The notes under the pieces: generated by a model
What the model was told of the DNA's origin: nothing
Seen by the model: only the letters and a program-made list of their open reading frames with translations
Databases searched by the model: none
Program-made: the position numbers and the translations under genes
Assembly (NCBI GenBank): GCA_046160305.1
Contig: JBJXGX010000116.1
Location: 65,978-129,977, forward strand
Direction of reading: 5' to 3'
Source: SHXR01 sp046160305
GTDB lineage: Bacteria; Pseudomonadota; Gammaproteobacteria; Burkholderiales; SG8-39
Length of the DNA stretch: 64,000 bases
In this document: one piece after another, positions 50,337 through 59,214 of the stretch
Position numbering within the stretch: position 1 is the first letter of the stretch
Layout: each line of letters opens with the position of its first letter

Positions 50337-51634
50337 CAGTTCAATGCGAACGGATGACCTTTTGGCAGCGGCAGGACAGGATCCGTCGTACGAATCGGCG
50401 TTGGCCACGCGATGAAAGTCTTGCCGCTCACATACTGCATGACAACGGGTGACGAGCGCTCGTTCTGGCCCGCCATCTTGTGGCCTTCGCCGAAAAATTT
50501 GACGCCATAGCCTTGCATGGTGGCACCGAGCGGAATATCGGTTTCGAGCGCCGCCTTGCGCAGGGATTCGGCGTCGATGCCGCCATACTTCTTGATGGCG
50601 CGCGGCAGCACGTCGTTCAGAAAGACCCAGGTGTTGTTGAAGCCCATGCTCGCATGCGGGGGCACTTCGCCTGGACCCTTCACCGCCTGATACCGCTTCA
50701 CCATCTCGTCGGTCATCGTCGAGACACCCGACTTGAGCGTTTTCGGATCAAGGAGTTGTGCTGCGACCGGATCGACGTTGTAGAAGAAGTTGACGTCATC
50801 ACCAAAGGTTTGCCGGAGCTTATCGATCTGTCCATAACCCGCGCCATGGCCGATCAACGCCTTGAATTTCAGCCCTTGTTCTTTGGACTGGCGCAGGAAC
50901 AACGAGATGTCCGGGTTGTAGCCGGTATGCAGGATCACATCGGGGCGGGCGCGACGTAATTTGGTGACGAGGCTCGACAGGTCGGGCGCCGTGGCCGCAT
51001 AGCCTTCCTTCAGCACGAGATTCATCCCGAATCCTTTGCACGCGGCTTCGTTGCCGGCGGCGACTCCGGCGCCGTACGGGCCGTCCTCGTAGATCACCGC
51101 CACCTTCAAATCCTTCGGCGCGACACCGAGCTTCTTCTGGCTGTTCTCATTCAGGTAGGCGCAGGATGCCTCACCGAACTGGTCGCTATGCACTTGCGGG
51201 CGGAAGACATACTTGAGATTGCGGTCCTTGAACACCGACGACGCAACGCATGTCGTGGCCCACATGAATTTCTTAGCGGCATCGACCTTCTGCGCCATCG
51301 GCACGCAATGCGCGCTCGAATAGACGCCGAGAATCATGTCGACCTTTTCCTGATTGAGCAGCCGCTCCGCCTCGTTGATCGCGACATCGGTCTTGGATTG
51401 GGCGTCGGCATAGACGGCGCGGATCCGATAGCCTTCGACACCGCCCCGCTCATTGAACATGTCGATGACCGACTTGGTGCCGATTTGACTCGCTTCCGAG
51501 CCGCCGGCCGCGAACGGACCGGTCAAGTCATAGATCACGCCGACCTTGATCTCTTTTTGCTGCGCCGCCACGAACCCGGCAACGAACAATGCGGCAAGTG
51601 CCAAGCTGACTTGGCATCCGAGTGACCTTTGCAT
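50336..51634 (-). CDS. ABC transporter substrate-binding protein (LivK-type)
   Basis: The 432-residue periplasmic protein starts with a signal peptide (1-24, ending AAQ) followed by KEIKVGVIYDLTGPFAAGGS, typical of type I periplasmic binding proteins. Further features are YADAQSKTDVAINEAERLLNQEKVDMILGVYSSAH, a domain-1 pocket segment, and DGPYGAGVAAGNEAA. It is longer than LivK (about 370), placing it in the group that binds diverse ligands such as aromatic acids, amides or polyols; the ligand is unknown. An SD, AGAGGAGA, precedes the ATG at 51634. A perfect TTGACA (51752-51747) lies upstream without a good -10. Confidence 0.9.
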   Translation of the reverse strand: MQRSLGCQVSLALAALFVAGFVAAQQKEIKVGVIYDLTGPFAAGGSEASQIGTKSVIDMFNERGGVEGYRIRAVYADAQSKTDVAINEAERLLNQEKVDMILGVYSSAHCVPMAQKVDAAKKFMWATTCVASSVFKDRNLKYVFRPQVHSDQFGEASCAYLNENSQKKLGVAPKDLKVAVIYEDGPYGAGVAAGNEAACKGFGMNLVLKEGYAATAPDLSSLVTKLRRARPDVILHTGYNPDISLFLRQSKEQGLKFKALIGHGAGYGQIDKLRQTFGDDVNFFYNVDPVAAQLLDPKTLKSGVSTMTDEMVKRYQAVKGPGEVPPHASMGFNNTWVFLNDVLPRAIKKYGGIDAESLRKAALETDIPLGATMQGYGVKFFGEGHKMAGQNERSSPVVMQYVSGKTFIAWPTPIRTTDPVLPLPKGHPFALN

Positions 51635-51840
51635 GATCTTCTCCTCTGGGGTGTGCGGAGTGTGCGACGTCTGCGGCGAGCGGCGAGCGGCGAAAACCTC
51701 GGGGAACGCCATGTCTCGCTCGCAGACTCGCAAATGCACCGGTCGCTGTCAAGAGCACGCGACAGTGCGCGAGGCAAGTACGCGTCGTTGGAGCGTATGG
51801 CACCCCGACGAGCGCTACGCTCGAATCACGATCTTGCGGG

Positions 51841-53454
51841 TCAGCTTCGCGCCGCGTCCGCGAGCACGAGATCGGCGCCTTTTTCCGCGATCATGATCGT
51901 CGCGGCATTGGTATTACCCGACACGACATTCGGCATGATCGAGGCGTCGATGACGCGCAGGCCCGCGACGCCCCGCACGCGCAACGCCGTGTCCACCACG
52001 GCGTTATCATCCGTGCCCATTCGGCATGTCGTCGTCGGGTGATACACCGTACCACCCACATCGCGGGCGTAGTCGAGCCAATCAGCATCGGTCCGAACAC
52101 GATCGCCAGGCGCATGTTCACCCGCGATGTACGGGCGCATCGCCGCCGTCTGCATCATGCGCCGCACGATTTTCAGGCCATCGACCATGCCGCGCCGGTC
52201 GGCTTCGGTCGACAGGTAGTTGTACTGGATCGCGGGCGCCTCGTGCGGATCAGCCGATCGAATCCGCACATGACCGCGCGACTCGGGGCGAAGATTGGAT
52301 ACCGATGCGGTAAAGCCTGGAAAAGGATGCAGCACCGTGCCCATCTTGTCGGTGCTGAAATTGATGAAATAGAGTTGGATGTCCGGCCGTGTCATCGCCG
52401 GTTGCGTGCGAATGAACGCGCCTGCGTACCCCGCGCTGATGGTGAGCGGACCACGCTTGGCGAACAGGTACTGCAGGCCGACGCCGATCCTGCGCACGAT
52501 GCTCCCCATATCGTCGTTGAAGGTAATCGGCTTCGTGCAACGCCACATCGTGCGCGCATAGAAGTGATCCTGTAGCCCTTCGCCGACTTGCGGCGCCGCG
52601 TGCACGATCGGAATGCCGTGCTGTTCAAGCAGACCGTGCGGACCCACCCCTGAGAGTTGCAGCACCTGGGGCGAGTTGATCGATCCGCCGCAGAGCAAAA
52701 CTTCCCGATTCGTACGAACCGTTTGTGTCGACCCGTGTGATTCGACTTCCACGCCGATCGCCCGCGTGCCTGCAAATAAAACACGGGTGACGAGCGCCTC
52801 GCTCCGCACCTCGAGACTGGCGCGTCGCTTGGCCGGGTGAAGATAGGCGACCGCGCAACTCGCGCGCCGACCGTTGCGCGAGGTTGCTTGAAAATATCCC
52901 GCGCCTTCCTGCGTTGCGCCGTTGAAATCAGCATTGCGTGGAATGCCGATCTCTTCGGCCGCGGCAATGTAGGCGTCGGCAAGCGCATGGTGGTCGGGGA
53001 GATCGGTCACCGACAGCGGACCGCCTTGTCCGTGGTAGGCGTTCGCGCCACGCTGCTGATCCTCGGCCTTCTTGAAATAGGGGAGCACATCGTCGTACCC
53101 CCATCCGGCATTGCCGAGGCGCGCCCAATCATCGAAGTCTTCGCGTTGGCCGCGGATGTAGACCAGGCCGTTGATCGAGCTCGATCCGCCGATCACTTTG
53201 CCGCGCGGGGTAAACACGCTGCGACCCTTCAACTGCGGTTCAGACTCGGATTGGTACATCCAGTTGACCGCGGGCATCGCGAAGAGCTTGCCGTAGCCAA
53301 GCGGGACATGAATCCATCGGTTGGTGTCGGGCGGCCCGGCCTCGAGTACCAGCACCCGATAACGTCCATTGGCGCTGAGCCGATCGGCCAACACGCAGCC
53401 GGCGGAGCCTGCGCCGACGATTACATAGTCGACGACCTGATCGGTTGCCGTCAC
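51841..53454 (-). CDS. GMC family oxidoreductase (choline dehydrogenase-like)
   Basis: This FAD-dependent enzyme oxidises alcohols to aldehydes. The 537-residue product has the FAD motif DYVIVGAGSAGCVLADRLS at the N-terminus, GGSSSINGLVYIRGQREDFDDW (GMC signature 1), and GGSINSPQVLQLSGVGP (signature 2). The C-terminal catalytic His lies near residue 471 in GGTVYHPTTTCRMG, and NTNAATIMIAEKGADL ends the domain. The start is a GTG at 53454 overlapping the stop of the PaiB-like gene. The adjacent transporter and the gabD-like gene suggest oxidation of an imported alcohol to an acid. Confidence 0.92.
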   Translation of the reverse strand: MTATDQVVDYVIVGAGSAGCVLADRLSANGRYRVLVLEAGPPDTNRWIHVPLGYGKLFAMPAVNWMYQSESEPQLKGRSVFTPRGKVIGGSSSINGLVYIRGQREDFDDWARLGNAGWGYDDVLPYFKKAEDQQRGANAYHGQGGPLSVTDLPDHHALADAYIAAAEEIGIPRNADFNGATQEGAGYFQATSRNGRRASCAVAYLHPAKRRASLEVRSEALVTRVLFAGTRAIGVEVESHGSTQTVRTNREVLLCGGSINSPQVLQLSGVGPHGLLEQHGIPIVHAAPQVGEGLQDHFYARTMWRCTKPITFNDDMGSIVRRIGVGLQYLFAKRGPLTISAGYAGAFIRTQPAMTRPDIQLYFINFSTDKMGTVLHPFPGFTASVSNLRPESRGHVRIRSADPHEAPAIQYNYLSTEADRRGMVDGLKIVRRMMQTAAMRPYIAGEHAPGDRVRTDADWLDYARDVGGTVYHPTTTCRMGTDDNAVVDTALRVRGVAGLRVIDASIMPNVVSGNTNAATIMIAEKGADLVLADAARS

Positions 53455-54101
53455 GACGTACGCGACCCTTTGAAGGCGCGTTCGATCAGATCAGCCATGG
53501 CGCCGGAATCGGCGTCGCCATCGTTGCGCAGTCCATCGATGGTGCTTTGGCGATCCACCGGCAGCCGGTTCTGGCTTACCTTCCATTTTCCCATGAGACT
53601 CGCAATCGTAAGCTCGACGCCCACGATTGCCTTGAGTTGCATATTCACGAAATCCTCCGGTGCATCCGTGACTTTCCACGGTGCGGCTCGTTTGGACTCG
53701 TGCTCGTCCGTGAGCCCATCGAGAAACGCGCGCAACCACGTCGGATCGTCGATTGGGCGGAGCGTCCCGTGGGCGTGCACCACGGCGTAGTTCCACGTCG
53801 GCACGACCTTTGCGGTGTCGCGCTTCGTTGCATAGTGCGATGGCGAGATGTAGCGGTTCGGTCCCTGGAAGATCGCGAGCGCGTCGGTGCCGGCCGCGAT
53901 GTCCCGCCAAAGCGGGTTGGCCCTCGCCACATGCCCGCGCAGTGTCCCGAACGGCGCGGGCGCCGGCGCGATGCGCATGGGAATGTGATTGGCGGCGAGC
54001 CGGCCAGCGGTGACGATGACGATCGATGCCAGCGGATGCGCACGAATAAGATCGTGCATCACGTCGACCCGCTGCTCGTCGAATTGCGCCGGTAGATACA
54101 T
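53451..54101 (-). CDS. FMN-binding PaiB-like protein
   Basis: The 216-residue product starts MYLPAQFDEQ and matches the PaiB family of FMN-binding split-barrel proteins, seen as HPLASIVIVTAGRLAANHIPMRIAP, LRGHVARANPLWRD, and PNRYISPSHYATK followed by VPTWNYAVVHAHGTL. PaiB was first described as a negative regulator in Bacillus, but many members may be simple flavoproteins. It lies three bases after the hydrolase gene and overlaps the GMC gene (GTGA), so it is part of the same transcript. Confidence 0.87.
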   Translation of the reverse strand: MYLPAQFDEQRVDVMHDLIRAHPLASIVIVTAGRLAANHIPMRIAPAPAPFGTLRGHVARANPLWRDIAAGTDALAIFQGPNRYISPSHYATKRDTAKVVPTWNYAVVHAHGTLRPIDDPTWLRAFLDGLTDEHESKRAAPWKVTDAPEDFVNMQLKAIVGVELTIASLMGKWKVSQNRLPVDRQSTIDGLRNDGDADSGAMADLIERAFKGSRTS

Positions 54102-54104
54102 GGA

Positions 54105-54908
54105 TTATTGAAGGATCTTCATGATGAATCGGTCGATGGCAGCGGCAAGCTCCGCCTCCTTGCCGGCGTAGTGATGGTCGGCGCCCGCGATCATGACCTG
54201 TTCGGATCGCGGGATATGCGCGAGGGCGTTGGCGCGCGAACGAACGCCCGCGAGGGTTGGCGCGAGGTCCCGCTCACCATGGACATCAAGGATCGGCAGC
54301 CGCAATTTCCCCGGAAACCACTCGATGTCGAGCCACGGAATGCTGATCAGGCTGGCATCCCAAAAGCGCCCGGTGAGGCCCATCGCGATCCACGCGCGGT
54401 ACGGTGGTTCGGGTCTCGCGCTGAGATGCACGTTCGACATCCATGCGCCCATGCTGTGTGACGCGAGCACGATGTTGCGATGACCCTTCGACTGCAAGAA
54501 GCGCGTTGCCGCCTCGATCCGCTCGCCCGCCTGCGGAAACAGCGCCGGATAGTAATCGTCAACCGATGCGCCTTCGCCTTTCGCCACCGGCATCTGGACC
54601 GATAGCGTGGTGTAACCAAGATCGTTCAACTTGGTGCGCAGAATTCCGATCACTCCATGGTCGGGGTGCACGCCAACCCCGTGTACCAGCACGATGGCCG
54701 CCTTCGCGCCGTTCGCCTCGGCGAGCAGGTTCAGGAATTTGTGTCCGCCTGAAAGCGCCAACCACACCGGATCGCCGACCACGACTGCCGGAGTGATCTC
54801 ATCGGCCCAGCGTTTCTCGCGTGCGTAGTCTTGCGCGAACGCCGCCAGACTCATCGCAATGATGATGAACGTCGAAGCGATCGATAGGGGACGGCCTGCA
54901 AAAGTCAT
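54105..54908 (-). CDS. Secreted alpha/beta-hydrolase-fold protein (DUF3530-like)
   Basis: The 267-residue product has a signal peptide (residues 1-25, ending AFA) and an alpha/beta hydrolase fold. The oxyanion region is IVLVHGVGVHPDHG, the nucleophile elbow is ASHSMGAWM (Ser in HSM, with Ala instead of the first Gly), the acid is probably in VHGERDLAP, and the His is in GADHHYAG. It resembles the DUF3530 group. It begins the ten-gene minus-strand cluster, so an esterase step on the transported compound is possible but unproven. Confidence 0.72.
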   Translation of the reverse strand: MTFAGRPLSIASTFIIIAMSLAAFAQDYAREKRWADEITPAVVVGDPVWLALSGGHKFLNLLAEANGAKAAIVLVHGVGVHPDHGVIGILRTKLNDLGYTTLSVQMPVAKGEGASVDDYYPALFPQAGERIEAATRFLQSKGHRNIVLASHSMGAWMSNVHLSARPEPPYRAWIAMGLTGRFWDASLISIPWLDIEWFPGKLRLPILDVHGERDLAPTLAGVRSRANALAHIPRSEQVMIAGADHHYAGKEAELAAAIDRFIMKILQ

Positions 54909-55163
54909 GAATTCCGCGAAGGCGCCGGGAACAAAAATCCATCATAACGTAAAGATAAACGCGGCCTGCGAGCGCATAGCCATCCAGGGACGGATCGATC
55001 GCCGAATTTTTGAATGGCTCCGCCGAAATCGTGCGCAGTGCACGAGGAAGAGTCGACGCGCTCATGCGTAAATGTGGCTTACTTGACCTGGCGATTCTTG
55101 CTCCACGGTTTTTTCATCCAACAATTGCGAATCCCTGCTCGTCTCTCCAGGAGAATCTCTGCC

Positions 55164-55841
55164 ATGCGCCCGATCATTGCCGCATCGATCCTTGCCGCTG
55201 CTCTTACGCCATCGGTTGCCCTCGCCCAAGGATCCTGGGCACTTGATGTGAACGCCGGCACCCTCGGTGTTGGCGCGGGCCTGGGCATTGGCCTTACGGA
55301 ACGGTTCACGGCGCGTGTTTTTATTGCCGGTGGAAATCTTTCGCGGGATTTTTCATCGAGCGGTGTCGACTACAAGGCGCGGCTGCAGCTTCGCAATGCG
55401 CCGATCCTGCTCGACTGGCATCCCGGTGGCAGCGTATTTCGGCTCTCGGCTGGTGTCGTGTTCAATGACGACAAGCTCAAGGTTGATGCGAAGCCCTCCA
55501 GCGCCGCGACCTACACCTTCAACGGCGTCACCTATACGGCCGCCTCCGTCGGCGCGGCCGATGGAACGATCAAGTTCAATCGTGCAGCACCCTATCTAGG
55601 GATTGGCTTCGGGCGAGCGGTGGCACGCGACAGCGGCTGGAACTTCGCGATGGATATCGGCGCGGCCTATCTTTCAAAAGCCAAGGCGTCGCTGAATGTT
55701 TCGTGTGGTGCCGTCCTGACGGGAGCGCAGTGCGCGCAACTGCAAAGCGACGCGAGCGCCGAAGCGGCACAGCTCAGCGATGATCTGAAAACCTATCGCT
55801 GGTATCCGGTGATCCAGGCGCACGTCACCTACGCGTTCTAG
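55164..55841 (+). CDS. Predicted outer membrane beta-barrel protein
   Basis: The 225-residue product has a signal peptide (1-22, MRPIIAASILAAALTPSVALAQ) and alternating hydrophobic strands such as ALDVNAGTLGVGAGLGIGL, RFTARVFIAGGNL, LQLRNAPILLDWHP and FRLSAGVVFNDD, ending in an aromatic C-terminal residue (VTYAF), the hallmark of outer-membrane barrels. An AGGAGA ribosome-binding site precedes the ATG at 55164. The upstream frame from 55014 is not signal-like. It is not clearly a known family, though its style recalls small OmpW-like porins. Confidence 0.75.
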   Translation: MRPIIAASILAAALTPSVALAQGSWALDVNAGTLGVGAGLGIGLTERFTARVFIAGGNLSRDFSSSGVDYKARLQLRNAPILLDWHPGGSVFRLSAGVVFNDDKLKVDAKPSSAATYTFNGVTYTAASVGAADGTIKFNRAAPYLGIGFGRAVARDSGWNFAMDIGAAYLSKAKASLNVSCGAVLTGAQCAQLQSDASAEAAQLSDDLKTYRWYPVIQAHVTYAF

Positions 55842-55851
55842 CCGGCGCGAT

Positions 55852-55880
55852 CATCGGCGGACGCGCATAGTCCGCCGATG
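55852..55880 (+). terminator. Hairpin after the outer membrane protein gene
   Basis: The arms CATCGGCGGAC and GTCCGCCGATG form a perfect 11-bp stem around a seven-base loop, ten bases after the stop codon. No T run follows. The strength and position of the stem support a terminator for the barrel gene. Confidence 0.55.
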
Positions 55881-56096
55881 GTCCGCTAATGCCCCGGCAC
55901 CTCGATCCGCGCCGGTCCGGACAGAGTTCGCCGACGCGGCCGCGGCCGCTTCCCGTCGATTCCGAACGGTCGAAGGCGCCAAGTGGCTCAGTATCAACGA
56001 TTGGATGCCGATCACCTTTCCTGGTCGGGCGCGTACCTGTCATCGCCGATGGCATGCGTTGAACCCTCTGCTTCGGCAGCCCAGGAAAGGAAAGAC

Positions 56097-56621
56097 GTGG
56101 CAGCCCTCAATCCCTACATTGCTCCGAAAGCCAACATCGCTCGCGCCGACGCCGAAGAGTATGGCGAGGTCAAGGCCTTCTCGTCGGTAGGGCGCCTGGG
56201 ACGTATCCGCTACATCGGCTATTCGATTGGTCTGATGTTCCTCTTCGCTGTCGCGATAAGTGCGATCGCAGCCGTTGCCGGTCCCAAATTGGGCGTGGTC
56301 GTCATGATCATCGGCTATGTCGTCATGATGATCGCCATGTTCTTGATGACGATTCAGCGGGCGCATGATTTCAACACCACCGGATGGATATCGATACTGG
56401 TACTGGTGCCGCTGGTCAATTTTGCCTTCTGGTTCATTCCGGGCACCGATGGCGAGAACGAGTACGGTCTGAAGACCCCCCCGAACGGGGTTGGCGTGAC
56501 CGTTCTCGCGATGTTCGTGCCGCTCGCCTTTGTAACGGCCATTCTTGCGGCAATCGCGCTTCCGGCCTATTCGGACCATGTGAAGCGTGCGCAGAACGTA
56601 TCCGCACAAGTTAAGCGGTAG
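56097..56621 (+). CDS. DUF805 membrane protein with pilin-like C-terminal tail
   Basis: The 174-residue product has a DUF805-type core with GRLGRIRYIGYSIGLMFLFAV, further helices, and the QRAHDFNTTGWISILVLVPLVNFAFWFIPGTDGENEYG loop that typifies the family. After the core, residues about 145-174 read FVTAILAAIALPAYSDHVKRAQ and end QVKR, a segment that resembles the start of type IV pilins around the ILAAIAIPAY consensus. I chose the GTG at 56097 because AGGAAAGGAAAG precedes it; the ATG at 55983 would add a poorly supported leader. Function is unknown. Confidence 0.8.
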   Translation: MAALNPYIAPKANIARADAEEYGEVKAFSSVGRLGRIRYIGYSIGLMFLFAVAISAIAAVAGPKLGVVVMIIGYVVMMIAMFLMTIQRAHDFNTTGWISILVLVPLVNFAFWFIPGTDGENEYGLKTPPNGVGVTVLAMFVPLAFVTAILAAIALPAYSDHVKRAQNVSAQVKR

Positions 56622-56638
56622 CCGGGCGATGCATCGAC

Positions 56639-57112
56639 TCATCGACCATCGTTGAACACAAGCCGCATCGGAATCATGGTCGAGCGAACGAATCCGGCGT
56701 TTTCATAGCGCCGGATTGCGCGCGCGTTGTCAAAATCGGTGAGCAGCGTGATGCGCAACAGCCCGTGCTCGCGCGCGAAGGTCTTGATGTGATCGATCAA
56801 CGCGGTGCCGACCCCCTGACCGCGCCACTGCGGATGGACCACGACATCTTCGAGCCAGCCGACCGGTCCGCCGAGGAACGTGCTCTCCGAGTACAAGAGA
56901 CTGGCCATGCCGATCACGCGCGCGGCGCGGTCGGTTCGATCGACTGCCACGAACAGCGCGCCGATCGATGGATTCGCGAGAATGCGTTCCAACCCGCGTC
57001 GTTGGCGCGCCGGGTCGGGCATGAATTCGCGTTCTTGACTGAACAGGATTCCCAGCAACTCGACCAGCGCGGGGAGCTGCTTGGCGGTAGCAAGTGAAAT
57101 CTCGAGCGCCAT
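56639..57112 (-). CDS. GNAT family N-acetyltransferase
   Basis: The 157-residue product has the GNAT fold: a first strand MALEISLATAKQLPALVELL, the core VGWLEDVVVHPQWRGQGVGTALIDHI with the acetyl-CoA P-loop (QWRGQGVGTA) and C-terminal RITLLTDFDNARAIRRYENAGFVRSTMIPMRL. The substrate, an amine on a small molecule or protein, is unknown. It is convergent with the DUF805 gene after 17 bases and upstream of nothing obvious. Confidence 0.9.
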   Translation of the reverse strand: MALEISLATAKQLPALVELLGILFSQEREFMPDPARQRRGLERILANPSIGALFVAVDRTDRAARVIGMASLLYSESTFLGGPVGWLEDVVVHPQWRGQGVGTALIDHIKTFAREHGLLRITLLTDFDNARAIRRYENAGFVRSTMIPMRLVFNDGR

Positions 57113-57186
57113 GGATGATCTCGACCGTATCTTGCTAGGCTGCCGAAGCGCTACGCGTTGCTGACTGGATCATGATCCGCTCCATG

Positions 57187-58401
57187 TCAGGTCGTACCGG
57201 ACGGCGCGAGACGTGCGACCGGGCGCTCGGTGACCGGCCAGCTCAGCAGGGCCGCGACGACGCCCAGTCCGATCGCGACGATCCACACGATGTCGTACGA
57301 ACCAGTCGAGTCGAACAGCTTGCCCCCCATCCAGCCTCCCAGAAACGCACCGACCTGATGGCAGAAGAACGTGATGCCGGACAGCATCGACATGTTCTTC
57401 ACGCCAAAGATGCTCGCGACCGTACCGGCGGTGAGGGGCACCGTGGCGAGCCATGTCAGCCCCATGGCGATTCCGAACGCGTAGGCGCTCCACTCGGTGA
57501 GTGGAATCACGAAAGCGAACAACGTGATCGACACCGCGCGAAAGCCGTAGATCCAGGTGAGGATCAGCGGCTTTCGCCAACGCGATCCGAGCGATCCGGC
57601 CATGTAGGAGCCGAAGACATTCAACAGTCCGACCAGGGCCAATGTCACGGTCGCAACGCCGGCCGAAAGACCTTTGTCCGAGAGGAACGCGGGCAAATGG
57701 GTGCCGATGAACGTGACGTGAAAGCCGCACACGAAATACCCGGCCGAGAGCAGGATGAAGCCGCGATGCACGCCCGCCTCGCGTAATGCGCCACCGATGG
57801 TGAGGTCGGTCGCATGGGCCGGCGCACGGGCATCATCGAACAGCGCGCTCGATAACGGAATGATGAAAAGGGCCACGAGCGCGAGCAACATGAGTGCGGT
57901 CGACCAGCCGAACCAGGAGAGAAGGCCCTGTTCGATCGGCATGAACAGGAATTGGCCGAATGATCCGACCGCACCCGACAGCCCCATCGCCATGCTGCGC
58001 TTCTCGGCGGGCACCGAGCGGCCGATCGCGGCGAACACGGTGGCGAACGTGGTACAGCTCAGTCCGATACCGATCAGCACACCCGCCGACAGCGCAAGAG
58101 TAACGGCGCTGTGGGAGTGCGCCATCAGCAGCAGCCCGCCCACATAGAATCCGCAGCCGATGAGCGCGGTGCGGCCGGCACCGTAGCGATCGGCGAACAT
58201 ACCGGTGAACGGCTGCGTGGCGCCCCATACGAGATTCTGCAGGGCGATCGCGAATCCGAAGACCTCGCGCCCCCAGGCGTGATCGATGCTCATCGGTTGA
58301 AGGAACAAACCGAAGCCGTGTCGAATGCCCACCGAGATGGCAAGCATTGCCGACCCGAAGGCCAGCACGACGAACGGTGTGCGCCAACCGGAATGCGCCA
58401 T
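57187..58401 (-). CDS. Major facilitator superfamily transporter
   Basis: The 404-residue membrane protein has about twelve helices, with the central cytoplasmic loop seen as FDDARAPAHATDLTIGGALREAG. Early helices carry GLFLQPMSIDHAWGREVFGFAIALQNLVWGATQPFTGMFADRYGAGRT, and RYG in that segment matches the loop motif of MFS carriers. The style recalls monocarboxylate or oxalate/formate antiporters (OFA-like). The ATG at 58401 overlaps the stop of the SDR gene as TGATG, so the two are coupled. Its substrate is unknown. Confidence 0.85.
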   Translation of the reverse strand: MAHSGWRTPFVVLAFGSAMLAISVGIRHGFGLFLQPMSIDHAWGREVFGFAIALQNLVWGATQPFTGMFADRYGAGRTALIGCGFYVGGLLLMAHSHSAVTLALSAGVLIGIGLSCTTFATVFAAIGRSVPAEKRSMAMGLSGAVGSFGQFLFMPIEQGLLSWFGWSTALMLLALVALFIIPLSSALFDDARAPAHATDLTIGGALREAGVHRGFILLSAGYFVCGFHVTFIGTHLPAFLSDKGLSAGVATVTLALVGLLNVFGSYMAGSLGSRWRKPLILTWIYGFRAVSITLFAFVIPLTEWSAYAFGIAMGLTWLATVPLTAGTVASIFGVKNMSMLSGITFFCHQVGAFLGGWMGGKLFDSTGSYDIVWIVAIGLGVVAALLSWPVTERPVARLAPSGTT

Positions 58402-59180
58402 CAAAACGTCCCGGGAAACGCACCGCCGTCGAGAAGCAGATTCTGTCCGATGATGAAGCCGGCCTGGGCGCTACAAAGATAGGCGCATGCATCGCCGAAT
58501 TCGCCGGCGTCGCCGATGCGCTCAGCCGGGATATGCGCGATGCGCTGCTTGGTCATCTGTTCGACCGAGATGCCATTTTTCTGTGCCATCGCGGCCATCG
58601 TGGCGTTCATGCGTTCGGTCGCGTGGAAGCCGGGCAGGATGTTGTTGATGGTCACGTTGTACTTGGCCACCTGACGCGAAATGCCGGCGCAGAACCCGGT
58701 GAGGCCGGTGCGTGCGCCATTCGACAGGCCAAGCACATCGATCGGGTGCTTCACCGCGCCCGAGGTGATGTTGACGATGCGTCCAAATCGCTGGCCCGTC
58801 ATGTGATCGACCGTGCGCCGGATCAGCTCGATCGGTGCGAGCATGTTCGCATCGAGCGCCTTGATCCAGTCCTCGCGCGACCAGTTGCGAAAATCGCCAG
58901 GTGCCGGCCCCCCAGCATTGTTGATCAAGATGTCCGGCTTGGGACACGCGGCCAACGCAGCGTTGCGACCCTCCTCAGTGGCAATGTCGCCGACGACAGT
59001 CGTTACTGTTGCGCCGGTCGCCGAACGGATTTCCGCGGCCGTTGCTTCAAGCGCATCGCGACCCCGCGCGGTAATGGTCACCTCGACGCCTTCACGCGCG
59101 AGCGCCATCGCGCAGCCCTTGCCCAGTCCCTTGCTTGCTGCGCAGATCAGCGCCTTGCGCCCACGTATGCCTAGATCCAT
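58401..59180 (-). CDS. SDR family oxidoreductase with atypical active site
   Basis: The 259-residue product has a short-chain dehydrogenase Rossmann start, CAASKGLGKGCAMALAREG, with NNAG in LINNAGGPAPGD and catalytic-region Asn112 and Ser140 (NITSGAV). Where SDR enzymes have Tyr-x-x-x-Lys, this protein has Ser153 and Arg157 (LSNGARTG). The helix that follows, GLTGFCAGISRQVAKYNVTINNILPG, is otherwise as expected. It overlaps the MFS gene. A known subgroup of SDR proteins carries SNGAR here, but its chemistry is unclear. Confidence 0.88.
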   Translation of the reverse strand: MDLGIRGRKALICAASKGLGKGCAMALAREGVEVTITARGRDALEATAAEIRSATGATVTTVVGDIATEEGRNAALAACPKPDILINNAGGPAPGDFRNWSREDWIKALDANMLAPIELIRRTVDHMTGQRFGRIVNITSGAVKHPIDVLGLSNGARTGLTGFCAGISRQVAKYNVTINNILPGFHATERMNATMAAMAQKNGISVEQMTKQRIAHIPAERIGDAGEFGDACAYLCSAQAGFIIGQNLLLDGGAFPGTF

Positions 59181-59214
59181 CTTGAATTGCTCCGGTTAGC
59201 GAATCTGCGTGCGA

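Noticed and set aside
51668..51695. Three near copies of GGCGAGC before the binding protein gene
   Set aside because: Short GC-rich repeats are expected by chance at this base composition and there is no sign of function.
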